From assembly GCA_963749575.1 (NCBI GenBank), contig CAVVNM010000014.1, forward strand, positions 248,001-312,000: a stretch of DNA of 64,000 nucleotides, in the 5' to 3' direction. This document shows, in pieces, positions 53,185-61,723 of this stretch. Both the position numbers and the translations under genes were made by a program. The stretch's first letter is position 1; each line of letters begins with the position of its first letter. The notes beneath the pieces were generated by a model, which was not told where the DNA came from, made no database searches, and was given only the letters and a program-made list of their open reading frames with translations. Source of the stretch: JAMXLO01 sp963749575 (lineage in GTDB: Bacteria > Pseudomonadota > Alphaproteobacteria > Acetobacterales > Acetobacteraceae).

Positions 53185-54536
53185 TCAAGAATGCAACCAC
53201 CGCGCCGCGGCGGCATAGCCGGCCCGTTGCGTCGGCGGTACGGCACGGGTGGTGGCCTCGTGTGCGATCATGGTCGAGACCACGTCGCGGCGCTCCGCCT
53301 TCATGGCGGAGTCGACCAGCATCTGGAAGAACATGTCGCGCTGCGCGTTGCTGCCGCCGAGCAGGCGAATCCGCGCCTGGCGTGGCGCCAGCAGATCGAC
53401 CACCCGGGCATGGTCGCCGCGGCGGTGCGCCTGCGCCGCCTCGCACACCGGAATGACCACATCGGCGATCGCCGGCGCGGTCCACAACGAGGGGTCGGCG
53501 GCGAGGTCTCGCAGCGCGGCAACGAATTTAGCCGCCGCCGCGTCGCGCCCGGTCGCGACCAGCGCCAGCATCAGATGCGGCACCATCAGCAGATGCCCGG
53601 CCTCCCCGATGCGGGCCTCGGCCTTGTCAGCCAACTCGTCCCACCGGTTGCCCACATCGAGGCCCAGCTGTTCAGCCGCCACAGCAGCGCGGCGGCGTTC
53701 TGCAGATCGACGTAGTGGTCGGGTGTCGCCTTGGTCATCGGGTCGTCGAAGTTGCGGATGTCCTGATCGTAGCTCGCCATCACCGCGTCCACTTCGCCGA
53801 GATCGAGCCGCAGCAATGCGCGGTGCCACCACAGGTGATGGATCAGGTTGTTGCCCAGCGACCAGTTGCTCACCTGCGTGCCAAGCCAGTCGCTGCCCTC
53901 GCGCGCGCGGCAGTCGGTGTCCATGACGTGCGCCTTCACATGGTGCGCGAAGTAGTTGGTCGGATCGCGTTCCAGCGCCGCATCCACCGCCTTCTCGGCG
54001 CCTTTGGTGTCGCCGACCTCCTCATGGGCGAACGCCCAGATGGTCTGCGCACAATCGTAGCCGGGCAGCTCGGCGGACCAGCGTGGCGCGACGCGGTCTG
54101 CCTGCTCGAGGATCGGCTGCGTCTGGCCATGACGGAACCAGATGGTGTCGCAGATACGGAACGCCAGCAGATCGGTCGAGTCAGCGTCCAGGATCTGCCG
54201 CCATGATGCGAAGGAGTCGTCGAGCGATCCGCGATGCCAGGCGTCCGCGGCGGCGAGATGCATTCGTTCGCGCGCGGTGACATTGGCGGCGCCCGCGTGG
54301 GCACTCGCCAGTGTCGCATCGATCTGCGCCCGATTGGCGGGATTGGCCGCCATCAGCAGCAGATAGGCCTTGAGACAGTGGCCCATGACGAAGCCGGGGT
54401 CGGCGGCGATCGCGCGGTGGGCGAGCACCATCGTGTCGGCATGGAACTTAAGGTAGTGCTCCACCCCGCGGTCGAACAGCGTCACCGCCTCGGCGCTGTC
54501 GGTGGATAGTGCCAGACCTCGTTCATCCGGTTTCAT
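53185..54536 (-). pseudogene. TTC38-like tetratricopeptide protein with single-base frameshift
   Basis: About 450 residues in two frames. The first, from Met 54536, shows VTLFDRGVEHYLKFHADTMV, MGHCLKAYLLLMAANPANRA, YDCAQTIWAFAHEEVGDTKG and FAHHVKAHVMDTDCRAREGS, characteristic of TTC38-type proteins. At about 53673 one G (coding strand) is missing, where the protein should read LLWRLEQLGLDVGNRWDELA. The second frame then runs to the stop at 53185. Function of bacterial TTC38 homologues is unknown. The start overlaps the end of the small gene before it by 4 bases. Confidence 0.82.
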
Positions 54537-54937
54537 GGCGATGCACCGATCCTCAGTTTGTTGCCGGATTCCGCACCCAGCGCGTTCCGCAATGCGGTGA
54601 GCGCGGCGCCGATCGACGGCGCAGCACGCGGCGGGCGATTGGCGGCGCGTCGCTCCGGCGTGTGCAGCAGCCAGCGGATCGGGCGCATGTCGCGCGGCGC
54701 GCGCTGCAACAGGAAGGTGCTGTTGTTTGCGACGATCTCGATGCCATCTGTGCAAGCCACAATCCGCGCATCGATCTGCCACAGCGAGGCACAATCGATC
54801 AGCAGCGCGCGCAGTTCAGCATTGGTGGGTCCAAAGTCCTCCCCCTCCCCTTGCGGGAGGGGGTAGGGGGAGGGGGCCGGGGAAGCGGCACGGCCCCCTC
54901 CCCCTACCCCCTCCCGCAAGGGGAGGGGGAAACTCAT
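54533..54937 (-). CDS. small hypothetical protein with repeat-derived N-terminus
   Basis: 134 residues as opened from ATG 54937. The first ~34 residues (SFPLPLREGVGGGG and SPYPLPQGEGEDFG) are the translation of the inverted repeat at 54841-54929. The likely ancestral part begins at TNAELRALLIDCASLWQIDA and ends with PSIGAALTALRNALGAESGN, a pattern that looks like a real but unnamed family. If no start is used inside the repeat, no ordinary ATG precedes the conserved part, so the N-terminus is uncertain. It overlaps the TPR gene by 4 bases. Confidence 0.55.
   Translation of the reverse strand: MSFPLPLREGVGGGGRAASPAPSPYPLPQGEGEDFGPTNAELRALLIDCASLWQIDARIVACTDGIEIVANNSTFLLQRAPRDMRPIRWLLHTPERRAANRPPRAAPSIGAALTALRNALGAESGNKLRIGASP
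54841..54929. repeat. perfect 38-base-arm inverted repeat (CCCCCTCCCC element)
   Basis: Arms 54841-54878 and 54892-54929 are exactly complementary, with a 13-base loop. The left arm starts CCCCCTCCCCTTGCGGGAGG. Translated in one frame it yields the PLREGVGGGG and SPYPLPQGEG strings typical of this widely dispersed bacterial repeat. Confidence 0.9.
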
Positions 54938-54955
54938 ATCATTCCGAATCCACCA

Positions 54956-56383
54956 TCACTGCAACATCGGCCCCGCCAGCAATTCCGGGGCGATCTTCCG
55001 ATGCTGCCATTTGCCGTCGGCCAGCGAGCCCTGCCACGCGCCGTTCTCCACCACCACCTTGCCGCGCAGCACCGTCAGACATGGCCACGCCGCCATCTTG
55101 CGGCCTTCCCACGGCGTGTAGTCCGCCTCGTGCAGATCCTGCGCGCGGATCACCCGCTGGTCCGCCGGATCGAGCACGCAGATGTCGGCATTCGACCCCG
55201 CCGCCAACGCGCCCTTGCGCGGATACAGCCCCATGATCTTCGCCGCGTTGGTCGACACCAGATCGACATAGCGCGACAGCGAATAGCCGCGCTTGCCCAC
55301 CATCTCGGTGTACATCAGCGCCACCCGAGGCTCGACGCCGGCATTGCCGCCGGTAGTGTCGTCGATCCGCACGCCTTGCAGCTTCTTGGCCAGCGTGCAG
55401 CAGATCTCGTCGGTGGCGACGCAGTTGATGCAGCCATCGAGCGTGCCCGCCCACAGCGCCGCCTGGTCCTCGGCCGACTTCAGCGACGGATAGGTGTGAT
55501 AGATCTGCCCGTTCGGCCGGTTATAGTCCTCGCTGGTGTAAAGCATATACTGATGTAGTGACTCGCCGTAGATCGGCACGCCGCGCGCCCGCGCCTCGCG
55601 GATCGCGCTCACGCCGGACGCGGCCGAGGTGTGCATCATGTAGAGCGTCGCGCCGACCTTCTCCGCCAGCCGGATCACGCGGCGGAACGAGATGTCCTCG
55701 GACAGCGTGTTGTGCACCTCGGCCATGTTGGCGAAGCCGGTGCGGCCCGCGCGGATCAGCTTGCCGTACATGTGCATGACGATGTCGTTGTCCTCGGAGT
55801 GGATCACGCCGAGACCGCCGTTTGCCTTCAGCACCTGGAACACTTCCCAGATGTCGCCGAAATCCACCATGCGTCCCTTGCGCGACGGCGTGATGTCGGT
55901 GGTGAAGATCTTCACCGTCGGAAAGCCGGCCTGGATCGCTTCCGCCAACTGGCCGGGCAGGTCCAGCGGCAATGCGCCTTCCACCATGATGTGCTGCGCG
56001 TAATCGCATGCGCAGTGGCCCTTCCAGTCAGCCTCGCGCTGCGCGATCGCGTCCTGGATGTTGGCGCCCTGGCTGGCGCGCGTGAAGTCGATCATCGTGG
56101 TGGTGCCGCCATGTACCGCGGCGCGACCCACCACGTCCGGCGGCTCGGTCAGTCCCGCGCTGCCGTCGGGATTCGGCAGGTGCCATTTGCAGTGTACATG
56201 CGGATCGATGCCGCCGGGCATGACGATTTTTCCCCCCGCATCGATCAGCCGCGCGCCATCGGGCACCGGCAGGCTGCCCTTCGCGGCGACCGCGACGATC
56301 TGCTCGCCGGTGACCGCGATGTCGTAGGCTCCCACCCCTTGCGGCGTCACCACGGTGTCACCGCGCACCACCAGATCGACCAT
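54956..56383 (-). CDS. hydA: dihydropyrimidinase / D-hydantoinase
   Basis: 475 residues, amidohydrolase fold. The metal site is complete: H-x-H in GGIDPHVHCKWHLP, the carbamylated Lys in FPTVKIFTTD, His in GLGVIHSEDND and YMMHTSAASG, and Asp in CVATDEICC. It opens the ring of dihydrouracil, dihydrothymine or hydantoins. Ends GRKMAAWPCLTVLRGKVVVE as expected. No other pyrimidine catabolism genes are near. Start MVDLVVRGDTVVTPQG is standard. Confidence 0.93.
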   Translation of the reverse strand: MVDLVVRGDTVVTPQGVGAYDIAVTGEQIVAVAAKGSLPVPDGARLIDAGGKIVMPGGIDPHVHCKWHLPNPDGSAGLTEPPDVVGRAAVHGGTTTMIDFTRASQGANIQDAIAQREADWKGHCACDYAQHIMVEGALPLDLPGQLAEAIQAGFPTVKIFTTDITPSRKGRMVDFGDIWEVFQVLKANGGLGVIHSEDNDIVMHMYGKLIRAGRTGFANMAEVHNTLSEDISFRRVIRLAEKVGATLYMMHTSAASGVSAIREARARGVPIYGESLHQYMLYTSEDYNRPNGQIYHTYPSLKSAEDQAALWAGTLDGCINCVATDEICCTLAKKLQGVRIDDTTGGNAGVEPRVALMYTEMVGKRGYSLSRYVDLVSTNAAKIMGLYPRKGALAAGSNADICVLDPADQRVIRAQDLHEADYTPWEGRKMAAWPCLTVLRGKVVVENGAWQGSLADGKWQHRKIAPELLAGPMLQ

Positions 56384-56591
56384 GGCTGCTGCCCTCCCGA
56401 CTTCCGCCTCATGGTTCCGCGTCTGGGCCGATCAGGCAAGCACCGACACAGCGCCGCTTCAGCCGCCCGGACGCTCACCTGCGGAAGCCGCGCTGATCGC
56501 ATTGCGATATTGCCACGCACCGATCCGCGGCATATTCGCAGCACGATCGAAGGCACGAGTGCACCGAGGCTCGAACCAGGGGACCAGCGTC

Positions 56592-57086
56592 ATGGCGCGT
56601 GTGTATCTTCCTATCATCCTGCTGTTGCTGCTGCCGTCGCTGGCCTTGGCAGACCAGACCGCTGACGCTGCCAGTTGCCAGCAGGCCGACGGCAGCCTTC
56701 TCGTCGGCACCGTCACGGACGGGCCGTCGTTCCGCGGCGGCAGGCCGTTGCACGGCGTGCATCTGTCGCACACCCATCTGACGCTGCGTGGCGACGACGG
56801 CACTAGCTATGACGTCGCGATCGATAACGTCTTCGCCAACGGCTACCACCGAAATCAGAACGGCGTCCCGGCGCCGCTCGATTCCATCCGGACCGGCGAC
56901 CGGCTGGAGCTGTGCGGCGAACCTTACTCCGGCGGCGATGTCGGGATGCACTGGGTGCACACCAACTGCGGCGCCGCCGCGAGCCCCGACAAGCCCGACG
57001 GCTGGGTTCGCAAGCTCGATGCCAGCGGGGATGTCGGCGACAATATGGAGGCCAATCAGGCGTTCTGCAGCCTGTTTCCGAATTGA
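56592..57086 (+). CDS. exported protein of unknown function
   Basis: 164 residues with a clear signal peptide (LPIILLLLLPSLALA). Mature part: CQQADGSLLVGTVTDGPSFR, GVHLSHTHLTLRGDDGTSYD, GDRLELCGEPYSGGDVGMHW and ANQAFCSLFPN; four cysteines could form two disulfides. I do not recognise a named family. Standalone gene convergent with a TPR gene. Confidence 0.7.
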   Translation: MARVYLPIILLLLLPSLALADQTADAASCQQADGSLLVGTVTDGPSFRGGRPLHGVHLSHTHLTLRGDDGTSYDVAIDNVFANGYHRNQNGVPAPLDSIRTGDRLELCGEPYSGGDVGMHWVHTNCGAAASPDKPDGWVRKLDASGDVGDNMEANQAFCSLFPN

Positions 57087-57137
57087 CCGACCGTCGCGCC
57101 GCGTCGACCGCCGGGGGCGACGCCGTGCGGATGCGGC

Positions 57138-58793
57138 CTACGCAGCCTCCCCGCGGGCGCAGAAGCACGATACCGACACCGGCACATCGGCGCGGGCCGC
57201 CGCGAACTCCACGCGCTGGCGGATCAGCGCGGCCTCCGCGGTCTCGCCGCGGCGCTCCAGACAGTCGAGCAGCCCACGCTGCGCCCACAGATTGTCCGGA
57301 TGGATCTGCGCCCGCGGCAGCGCGCCGCCAAGACCCAGATCCTCGCGATACACCACCTCGGCCTCCGCCGCGCGGCCCTGCTCCAGCAGCAGCGCGCCCA
57401 GTGCGTGGCGGACCGGCTGCATCCAGCCCCACGGCTCGTCGTACGGCAGGTCGTCCTCCAGCGCGATCGCGGCACGCAGCCGGGCGAACGCCGCGTCGTG
57501 CTCGCCGCGGCGGTAGGCGATCTCGCCCGCCAGCATCTGCTCGGCGATCGCCAGCAGCTGCTCGCACTTCACGTTGTGGATCTGCCGCGACCCGGGCACA
57601 CGTTGCGCGGCCGCGCGGAACAGCGCCTGTTCGGCCTCCGCCGCCGGCACCTCCCCCAGCGCCGCGTGAGCGACGCCCTTGGCATAGTGCATCATCGCCA
57701 CGGTGTTGCAGTACAGGTCGCGGTCCGCCGGCAGATCCTGCGCGATGATCTCGCGCCATTTGCCGAAGCGGATCAGCACGTGCTGGCGGATGGCAACGTA
57801 GCTCTCGAAGAAATCCGCCATCGGCGGCGAGGGAATCCGCAGCATCGCCTCGGGCATGGTCTCGATCAGCTCGTCGGCCGCGGCGATGGCGGGCGCGTAC
57901 TGGCCGAGGAACATCGCGCCGTGGGCGGCGAAGTGGTAGTTGTGGATGCGGTAGCCGGAGTAGAAATTCATCGGCCCGGCGCGGTCGTAGAACTTGCGGT
58001 CCGCAACGATCGCCTTCTGGTTCCAGTGCAGCGCGTCGCGGTAGTGGCCGCATTGGATGTCGATGTGGGTCGGCATGTGCGTCAGGTGGCCCATGTCGGG
58101 GGAAACCTCGCGCAGCCGGTCGCCGGTGACCAGCGCCGCCTCCGGATGCGGCGACATCTCCATCAGGTGGACGTGCAGATGCAGCAGGCCGGGGTGGTTC
58201 ATCGCCCCGGGCAGATCGCGGAATGCGGACTCCAGCACCTCGCGCGCCTCGAGCGTGCCGGCGCCGGGCGCGGGCCCGCCGCTGCGCAGGTCCCACATCT
58301 GCCAGGGCGTCCGGTTGAGGATCGCTTCCGCGAAGATGCAGCGCAGATCGAGGTCGTCGGGATGCGCGCGGTGCACGAGCCGCATGGCGTCGGCGAAGGC
58401 GTCGTTCCACGCGCGCTGGTCGTCGATCGGGTCGCGCTGCGGATAGCGGGCGGGCAGCGCCTCGATCAGCGCGCGTTCCGGCGCGGTGACGCCGCCGGCC
58501 AACGCGAGGGCGGCGCGGGAGGCGTCGTAGGAGCGGGCCAGTGCCGCGGCCTTGCCGGCGGGATCCATCAATTCCCAGGGGAAGTTGTAGTTCGGCCCAG
58601 CGGCGTAGCCGACGCCCCAATGCGCCATGGCAAAGTTCGGGTCCGCCTCCAGCGCCTGCTCGAAGCAGCGGATCGCCTCCTCGTGGTGGAAACCGAAGCA
58701 CCAGTTGAGGCCATGGTCGAACCAGCGCTGGGCGTCCGCCGAGCCGGTGGTCACCGTCCGGGAGTAGGGGCCGAGGTCATAGGGATAGTCCAT
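57138..58793 (-). CDS. tetratricopeptide-repeat protein (TTC38-like)
   Basis: 551 residues. Begins MDYPYDLGPYSRTVTTGSAD then AQRWFDHGLNWCFGFHHEEA, with TPR units such as IRCFEQALEADPNFAMAHWG. A histidine-rich middle, HPGLLHLHVHLMEMSPHPEA and HLTHMPTHIDIQCGHYRDAL, is striking and could bind metal. Ends VSVSCFCARG. Same general class as the frameshifted gene at 53.2-54.5 kb, but distinct. The start at 58793 is the first Met giving the repeat-family opening. Function unknown. Confidence 0.8.
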   Translation of the reverse strand: MDYPYDLGPYSRTVTTGSADAQRWFDHGLNWCFGFHHEEAIRCFEQALEADPNFAMAHWGVGYAAGPNYNFPWELMDPAGKAAALARSYDASRAALALAGGVTAPERALIEALPARYPQRDPIDDQRAWNDAFADAMRLVHRAHPDDLDLRCIFAEAILNRTPWQMWDLRSGGPAPGAGTLEAREVLESAFRDLPGAMNHPGLLHLHVHLMEMSPHPEAALVTGDRLREVSPDMGHLTHMPTHIDIQCGHYRDALHWNQKAIVADRKFYDRAGPMNFYSGYRIHNYHFAAHGAMFLGQYAPAIAAADELIETMPEAMLRIPSPPMADFFESYVAIRQHVLIRFGKWREIIAQDLPADRDLYCNTVAMMHYAKGVAHAALGEVPAAEAEQALFRAAAQRVPGSRQIHNVKCEQLLAIAEQMLAGEIAYRRGEHDAAFARLRAAIALEDDLPYDEPWGWMQPVRHALGALLLEQGRAAEAEVVYREDLGLGGALPRAQIHPDNLWAQRGLLDCLERRGETAEAALIRQRVEFAAARADVPVSVSCFCARGEAA

Positions 58794-58885
58794 GTCGCCT
58801 CCGATCTCTGCGGCTGAAACCGAACTGTATCGATCGCGGGCGCCATTCCGCAACGATTTACCTGATGGCGTCGCTCGGTTCGGAC

Positions 58886-59303
58886 TTAACACCAAGATGG
58901 ACTTTGGCCGAGGTAGGTGCGGAGTGCGAAACCGGCGGCCTTCTGCCATTTCGCCAACAGCATCGGATTAGCCAGCGGCCCGGTCGACGGCGGCAAATAG
59001 TCGCCATGCCCGTAATCCTCGGCATCGGGGATTTGCCAGGGAGACAGGACAGGGGACGCGGCCGGTACTGGTGGTCCGACGTATCCGAGTGCCGCCTCGA
59101 TCAGCGTGTGGTCGGCGTGCAAGAGATCAGCGATCGGGTCGCCAACCGGATAAGCGAGCCGCAGCACGAGATCGCCGTGCGACGCCCGGAGCGTTATCGC
59201 CCCGCTGCCGGCCGCGGCGTCGGCGTATTCGCTGACCAGGCAGTCGCGGTTGATCGCCGCCGCCATGAGGCAGACCGAGCGGGCACGTCGCGACATGCCC
59301 GCG
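58886..59303 (-). pseudogene. truncated paralogue of the alpha/beta hydrolase (C-terminal fragment)
   Basis: The last ~130 codons of a relative of the 60009-60866 gene. SVCLMAAAINRDCLVSEY, ITLRASHGDLVLRLAYP, ADLLHADHTLIEAALGY and SPVLSPWQIPDAEDYGHGDY all match that gene. Going upstream, the match breaks after AGMSRRAR, at about 59303, where D-amino-acid oxidase sequence on the other strand begins. The N-terminal half with the nucleophile serine is missing. Confidence 0.85.
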
Positions 59304-59978
59304 CTGCAGCAGGGTTTCCTCCGCCGGTTGCGCGCCCATGGCGGCGTGCTGGCGCTGCGCCATCGCGCCGGGCGCATCGAGCGTCGCGACGGGACCTGGG
59401 ATGTGCACACCAATGCCGGCGACGTGTTCCGCGCCCCGGTGGTGGTGAACGCCGCCGGCGCCTGGGGCGACGAGGTGGCGGGCATTGCAGGGGTCGCCCG
59501 GCTCGGCCTCACGCCGTGCCGGCGCACCGGCGTCATCATCGATCCGACGCCCTGGCACGTGGACCACTGGCCGCTGCTGAACGACGTGCACCAGACCTGG
59601 TACGCGCGGACCGAGGCGCGCACGCGGCTGATGGTCTCGCCGGCCGACCAGACGCCGATGCACCCGCACGACGTGCAGCCCGACGAGATGGACGTCGCGA
59701 TCGCGATCGACCGCATGCAGCAGGCACTGGACATCACGGTGCAGCGGGTCGAGCGGAGCTGGTCAGGGCTGCGCACCTTTACCCAGGACGGCAGCCTGGC
59801 GTTCGGATGGGACCGGGCGGGGGAGGGCTTCTTCTGGTGCGTGGGGCAGGGCGGCTATGGCATCCAGACCTCGCCGGCCGCTGGGCGGCTGGTGGCGGAC
59901 CTGGTCGCCGGGCGCGACCCCGGTGCGGCGTCCGGTATCGTCGCGGCGATCGATCCGGCGCGGTTCGCCGGCCAGTAG
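59304..59978 (+). pseudogene. C-terminal fragment of a FAD-dependent D-amino-acid/glycine oxidase
   Basis: About 224 codons. ALQQGFLRRLRAHGGVLALR, VVVNAAGAWGDEVAGIAGVA, RTFTQDGSLAFGWDRAG-like SGLRTFTQDGSLAFGWDRAG, and FFWCVGQGGYGIQTSPAAG are DAO-family segments. The N-terminal FAD dinucleotide-binding region (GxGxxG) is missing, replaced by antisense of the hydrolase fragment. A start (ATG 59250) exists inside that foreign sequence, but the protein cannot bind FAD normally. Confidence 0.85.
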
Positions 59979-60008
59979 CCTGTGCCGGTCCCACACCGTC
60001 CGTGCGGC

Positions 60009-60866
60009 CTAGGGCCAGGACGGACGCTGACCCAGCCAGGTGCGCAGGATGAAGTTCGCGGCGCGTGGCCATTTGGGAGCGGGGCGCGGATCGGGCAGCG
60101 GTCCCGACGACGGCGGCAGGTAGTCGCCGTGGTCATACCCACAGCTGTCTGGGATCTGCCACGGCGACAGGACCGGAGACGCGACCGGCGCGAGTGGTCC
60201 GGCATATCCCAGCGCCGTCTCGAACAGCTGGTGGTCGGCATGCAACAGGTCGGCAACCGGATCGCCGGCCGGGAAAGCGAGCTTCAGCACCAGATCGGCA
60301 TGCGAGGCGCGCAGCGTGATCGCGTCGCAGTTTGCCGCCGCGGCGTTGTATTCGGTGGCGAGACAGTCGCGGTTGATCGCTGCGGCCAGCAGGCAGACCG
60401 AGCTGGCACGACGCGACATGCCCGCGACCGCCTGCAACACGACGCGCGCTCCCAGGCTGTGGGACACAAAGGAAATGCTCTGCGCCGCGGCGAGCTGGTT
60501 GTTGCAGAAGGCCGCGACGCGACGGCCGCAATCCATCGCATGGCCGCCCTCGAACGGGTAGTTGATGACCGGAATCCAGAAGTCGCCCGGCCACAGCAGG
60601 CCGAGGTAGAGATCCGACGCGGTGAGGCCACCGAGCGATGCCAGGTAGGCATCGAGATTGCCCAGCGAGCACGCCCCGTGTTGATACGAGACATTGAAAC
60701 CGTGCGTTGCAATCAGGACATTTCGCCCGGCCACCAAATTCTGGAGTTCGATCGAACCGATTGCGCGCAGCGCGGGCGGGCTGGCGGTGCCGTCGCCCTC
60801 CAGGATATAGGGATCGACGACGCTGCCACCGACCGCCTGACTGCGGCAGTTGATAAAGTAGGTCAT
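60009..60866 (-). CDS. alpha/beta hydrolase (DUF900-like)
   Basis: 285 residues. The core shows NVLIATHGFNVSYQHGACSL, LLWPGDFWIPVINYPFEGGH and the nucleophile elbow SFVSHSLGARVVLQAVAG (Ser near 154). This resembles bacterial DUF900/lipase-like hydrolases with a GFN motif. No signal peptide. It is preceded by 3 bases by the hydrophobic partner gene. A truncated copy lies at 58886-59303. Substrate unknown; esterase, lipase or amidase are options. Confidence 0.75.
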   Translation of the reverse strand: MTYFINCRSQAVGGSVVDPYILEGDGTASPPALRAIGSIELQNLVAGRNVLIATHGFNVSYQHGACSLGNLDAYLASLGGLTASDLYLGLLWPGDFWIPVINYPFEGGHAMDCGRRVAAFCNNQLAAAQSISFVSHSLGARVVLQAVAGMSRRASSVCLLAAAINRDCLATEYNAAAANCDAITLRASHADLVLKLAFPAGDPVADLLHADHQLFETALGYAGPLAPVASPVLSPWQIPDSCGYDHGDYLPPSSGPLPDPRPAPKWPRAANFILRTWLGQRPSWP

Positions 60867-60869
60867 CGC

Positions 60870-61526
60870 TCAGCGCTTGACTGCGCTGATTGCCTTGGTG
60901 GCAGCGGACAGTGACGACGCGAGGTCCTTCGCCACCGGCGCCAACGGTGTTGCGACGACGCCAACCAGAAGGCCTACCGCCGCGTTGGCGCCGACGATCG
61001 GCGCGCCCACCAGCCCCAGCACCACGGAGACGCCGAACGCGAGCGCCTTGGCCGCATTCCGGTAGCGCTGGTCGGCGCGCTCGAAACCGGTATCCAGCTT
61101 GGCCGATACGATGGCGTCGAAGCGCCCGAACAGGGTGACTTCGTTCGGCAGCAGCGCCTCGCCGGTCTGGACCTTCGTTGCCAGCGCCGTCAGAGCAGCC
61201 GCGTCGAGACCGGTTGCCTGCGCGAGAGCGGGGGCGCCGGCAGACGTGAGGCCCAGATGGATCAGCGCCTTCGCGGTGGCCTTCTGATCCGCCATCGCCA
61301 CGCCGTTCAGCCAGTTCGCCTTCAATGTGTTGAGGAAGGCGACGCGCCCGTGCACGCCGCCAGCATCGGCGATGGCCAGAGCATTGGCGAAGGGCTCCAG
61401 GCATTCCTGAATGAACCCGAAGCCGAAATTGGACGGGCCGCCCCAGAACGCCTTCGAGGCGTCGACCAGGCCGTAAGCGGCAGTCCCCAGTGCGCCGATG
61501 GCGGCGATTGCACCTGGAAGGTCCAC
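60870..61526 (-). CDS. hydrophobic partner protein of unknown function
   Basis: 218 residues with GTG start and GGGGAGC ribosome site. N-terminal GAIAAIGALGTAAYGLVDAS, a mainly helical middle (ALIHLGLTSAGAPALAQATG) and a C-terminal pair of hydrophobic stretches, ALAFGVSVVLGLVGAPIVGA and VGLLVGVVATPLAPVAKDLA. No family recognised. The hydrolase gene starts 3 bases after its stop, so they form an operon. It may anchor or regulate the hydrolase at the membrane. Confidence 0.65.
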   Translation of the reverse strand: MDLPGAIAAIGALGTAAYGLVDASKAFWGGPSNFGFGFIQECLEPFANALAIADAGGVHGRVAFLNTLKANWLNGVAMADQKATAKALIHLGLTSAGAPALAQATGLDAAALTALATKVQTGEALLPNEVTLFGRFDAIVSAKLDTGFERADQRYRNAAKALAFGVSVVLGLVGAPIVGANAAVGLLVGVVATPLAPVAKDLASSLSAATKAISAVKR

Positions 61527-61723
61527 GACGTTGCTCCCCGCTTTTTTAGTTTGCAGCCTTTTTGGCTGGTTAGCGGGAGTTCCGTTCGCCGGTCAATATA
61601 TTTTCGGGGCGCCGACGGATTGCACCGTTGCCGTCATGGCTGGAGCCCCGATCGGTTTAAGGATCGGTCCAGTCATTCGTCGCAGTAATCTGTGATGCGG
61701 TTGGCCGGCACGCGCCCAGCCCC

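Noticed and set aside
61568..61596. TTGACC upstream of the hydrolase/partner pair as a promoter
   Set aside because: No acceptable -10 hexamer at 16-18 bases; only the -35 is good.
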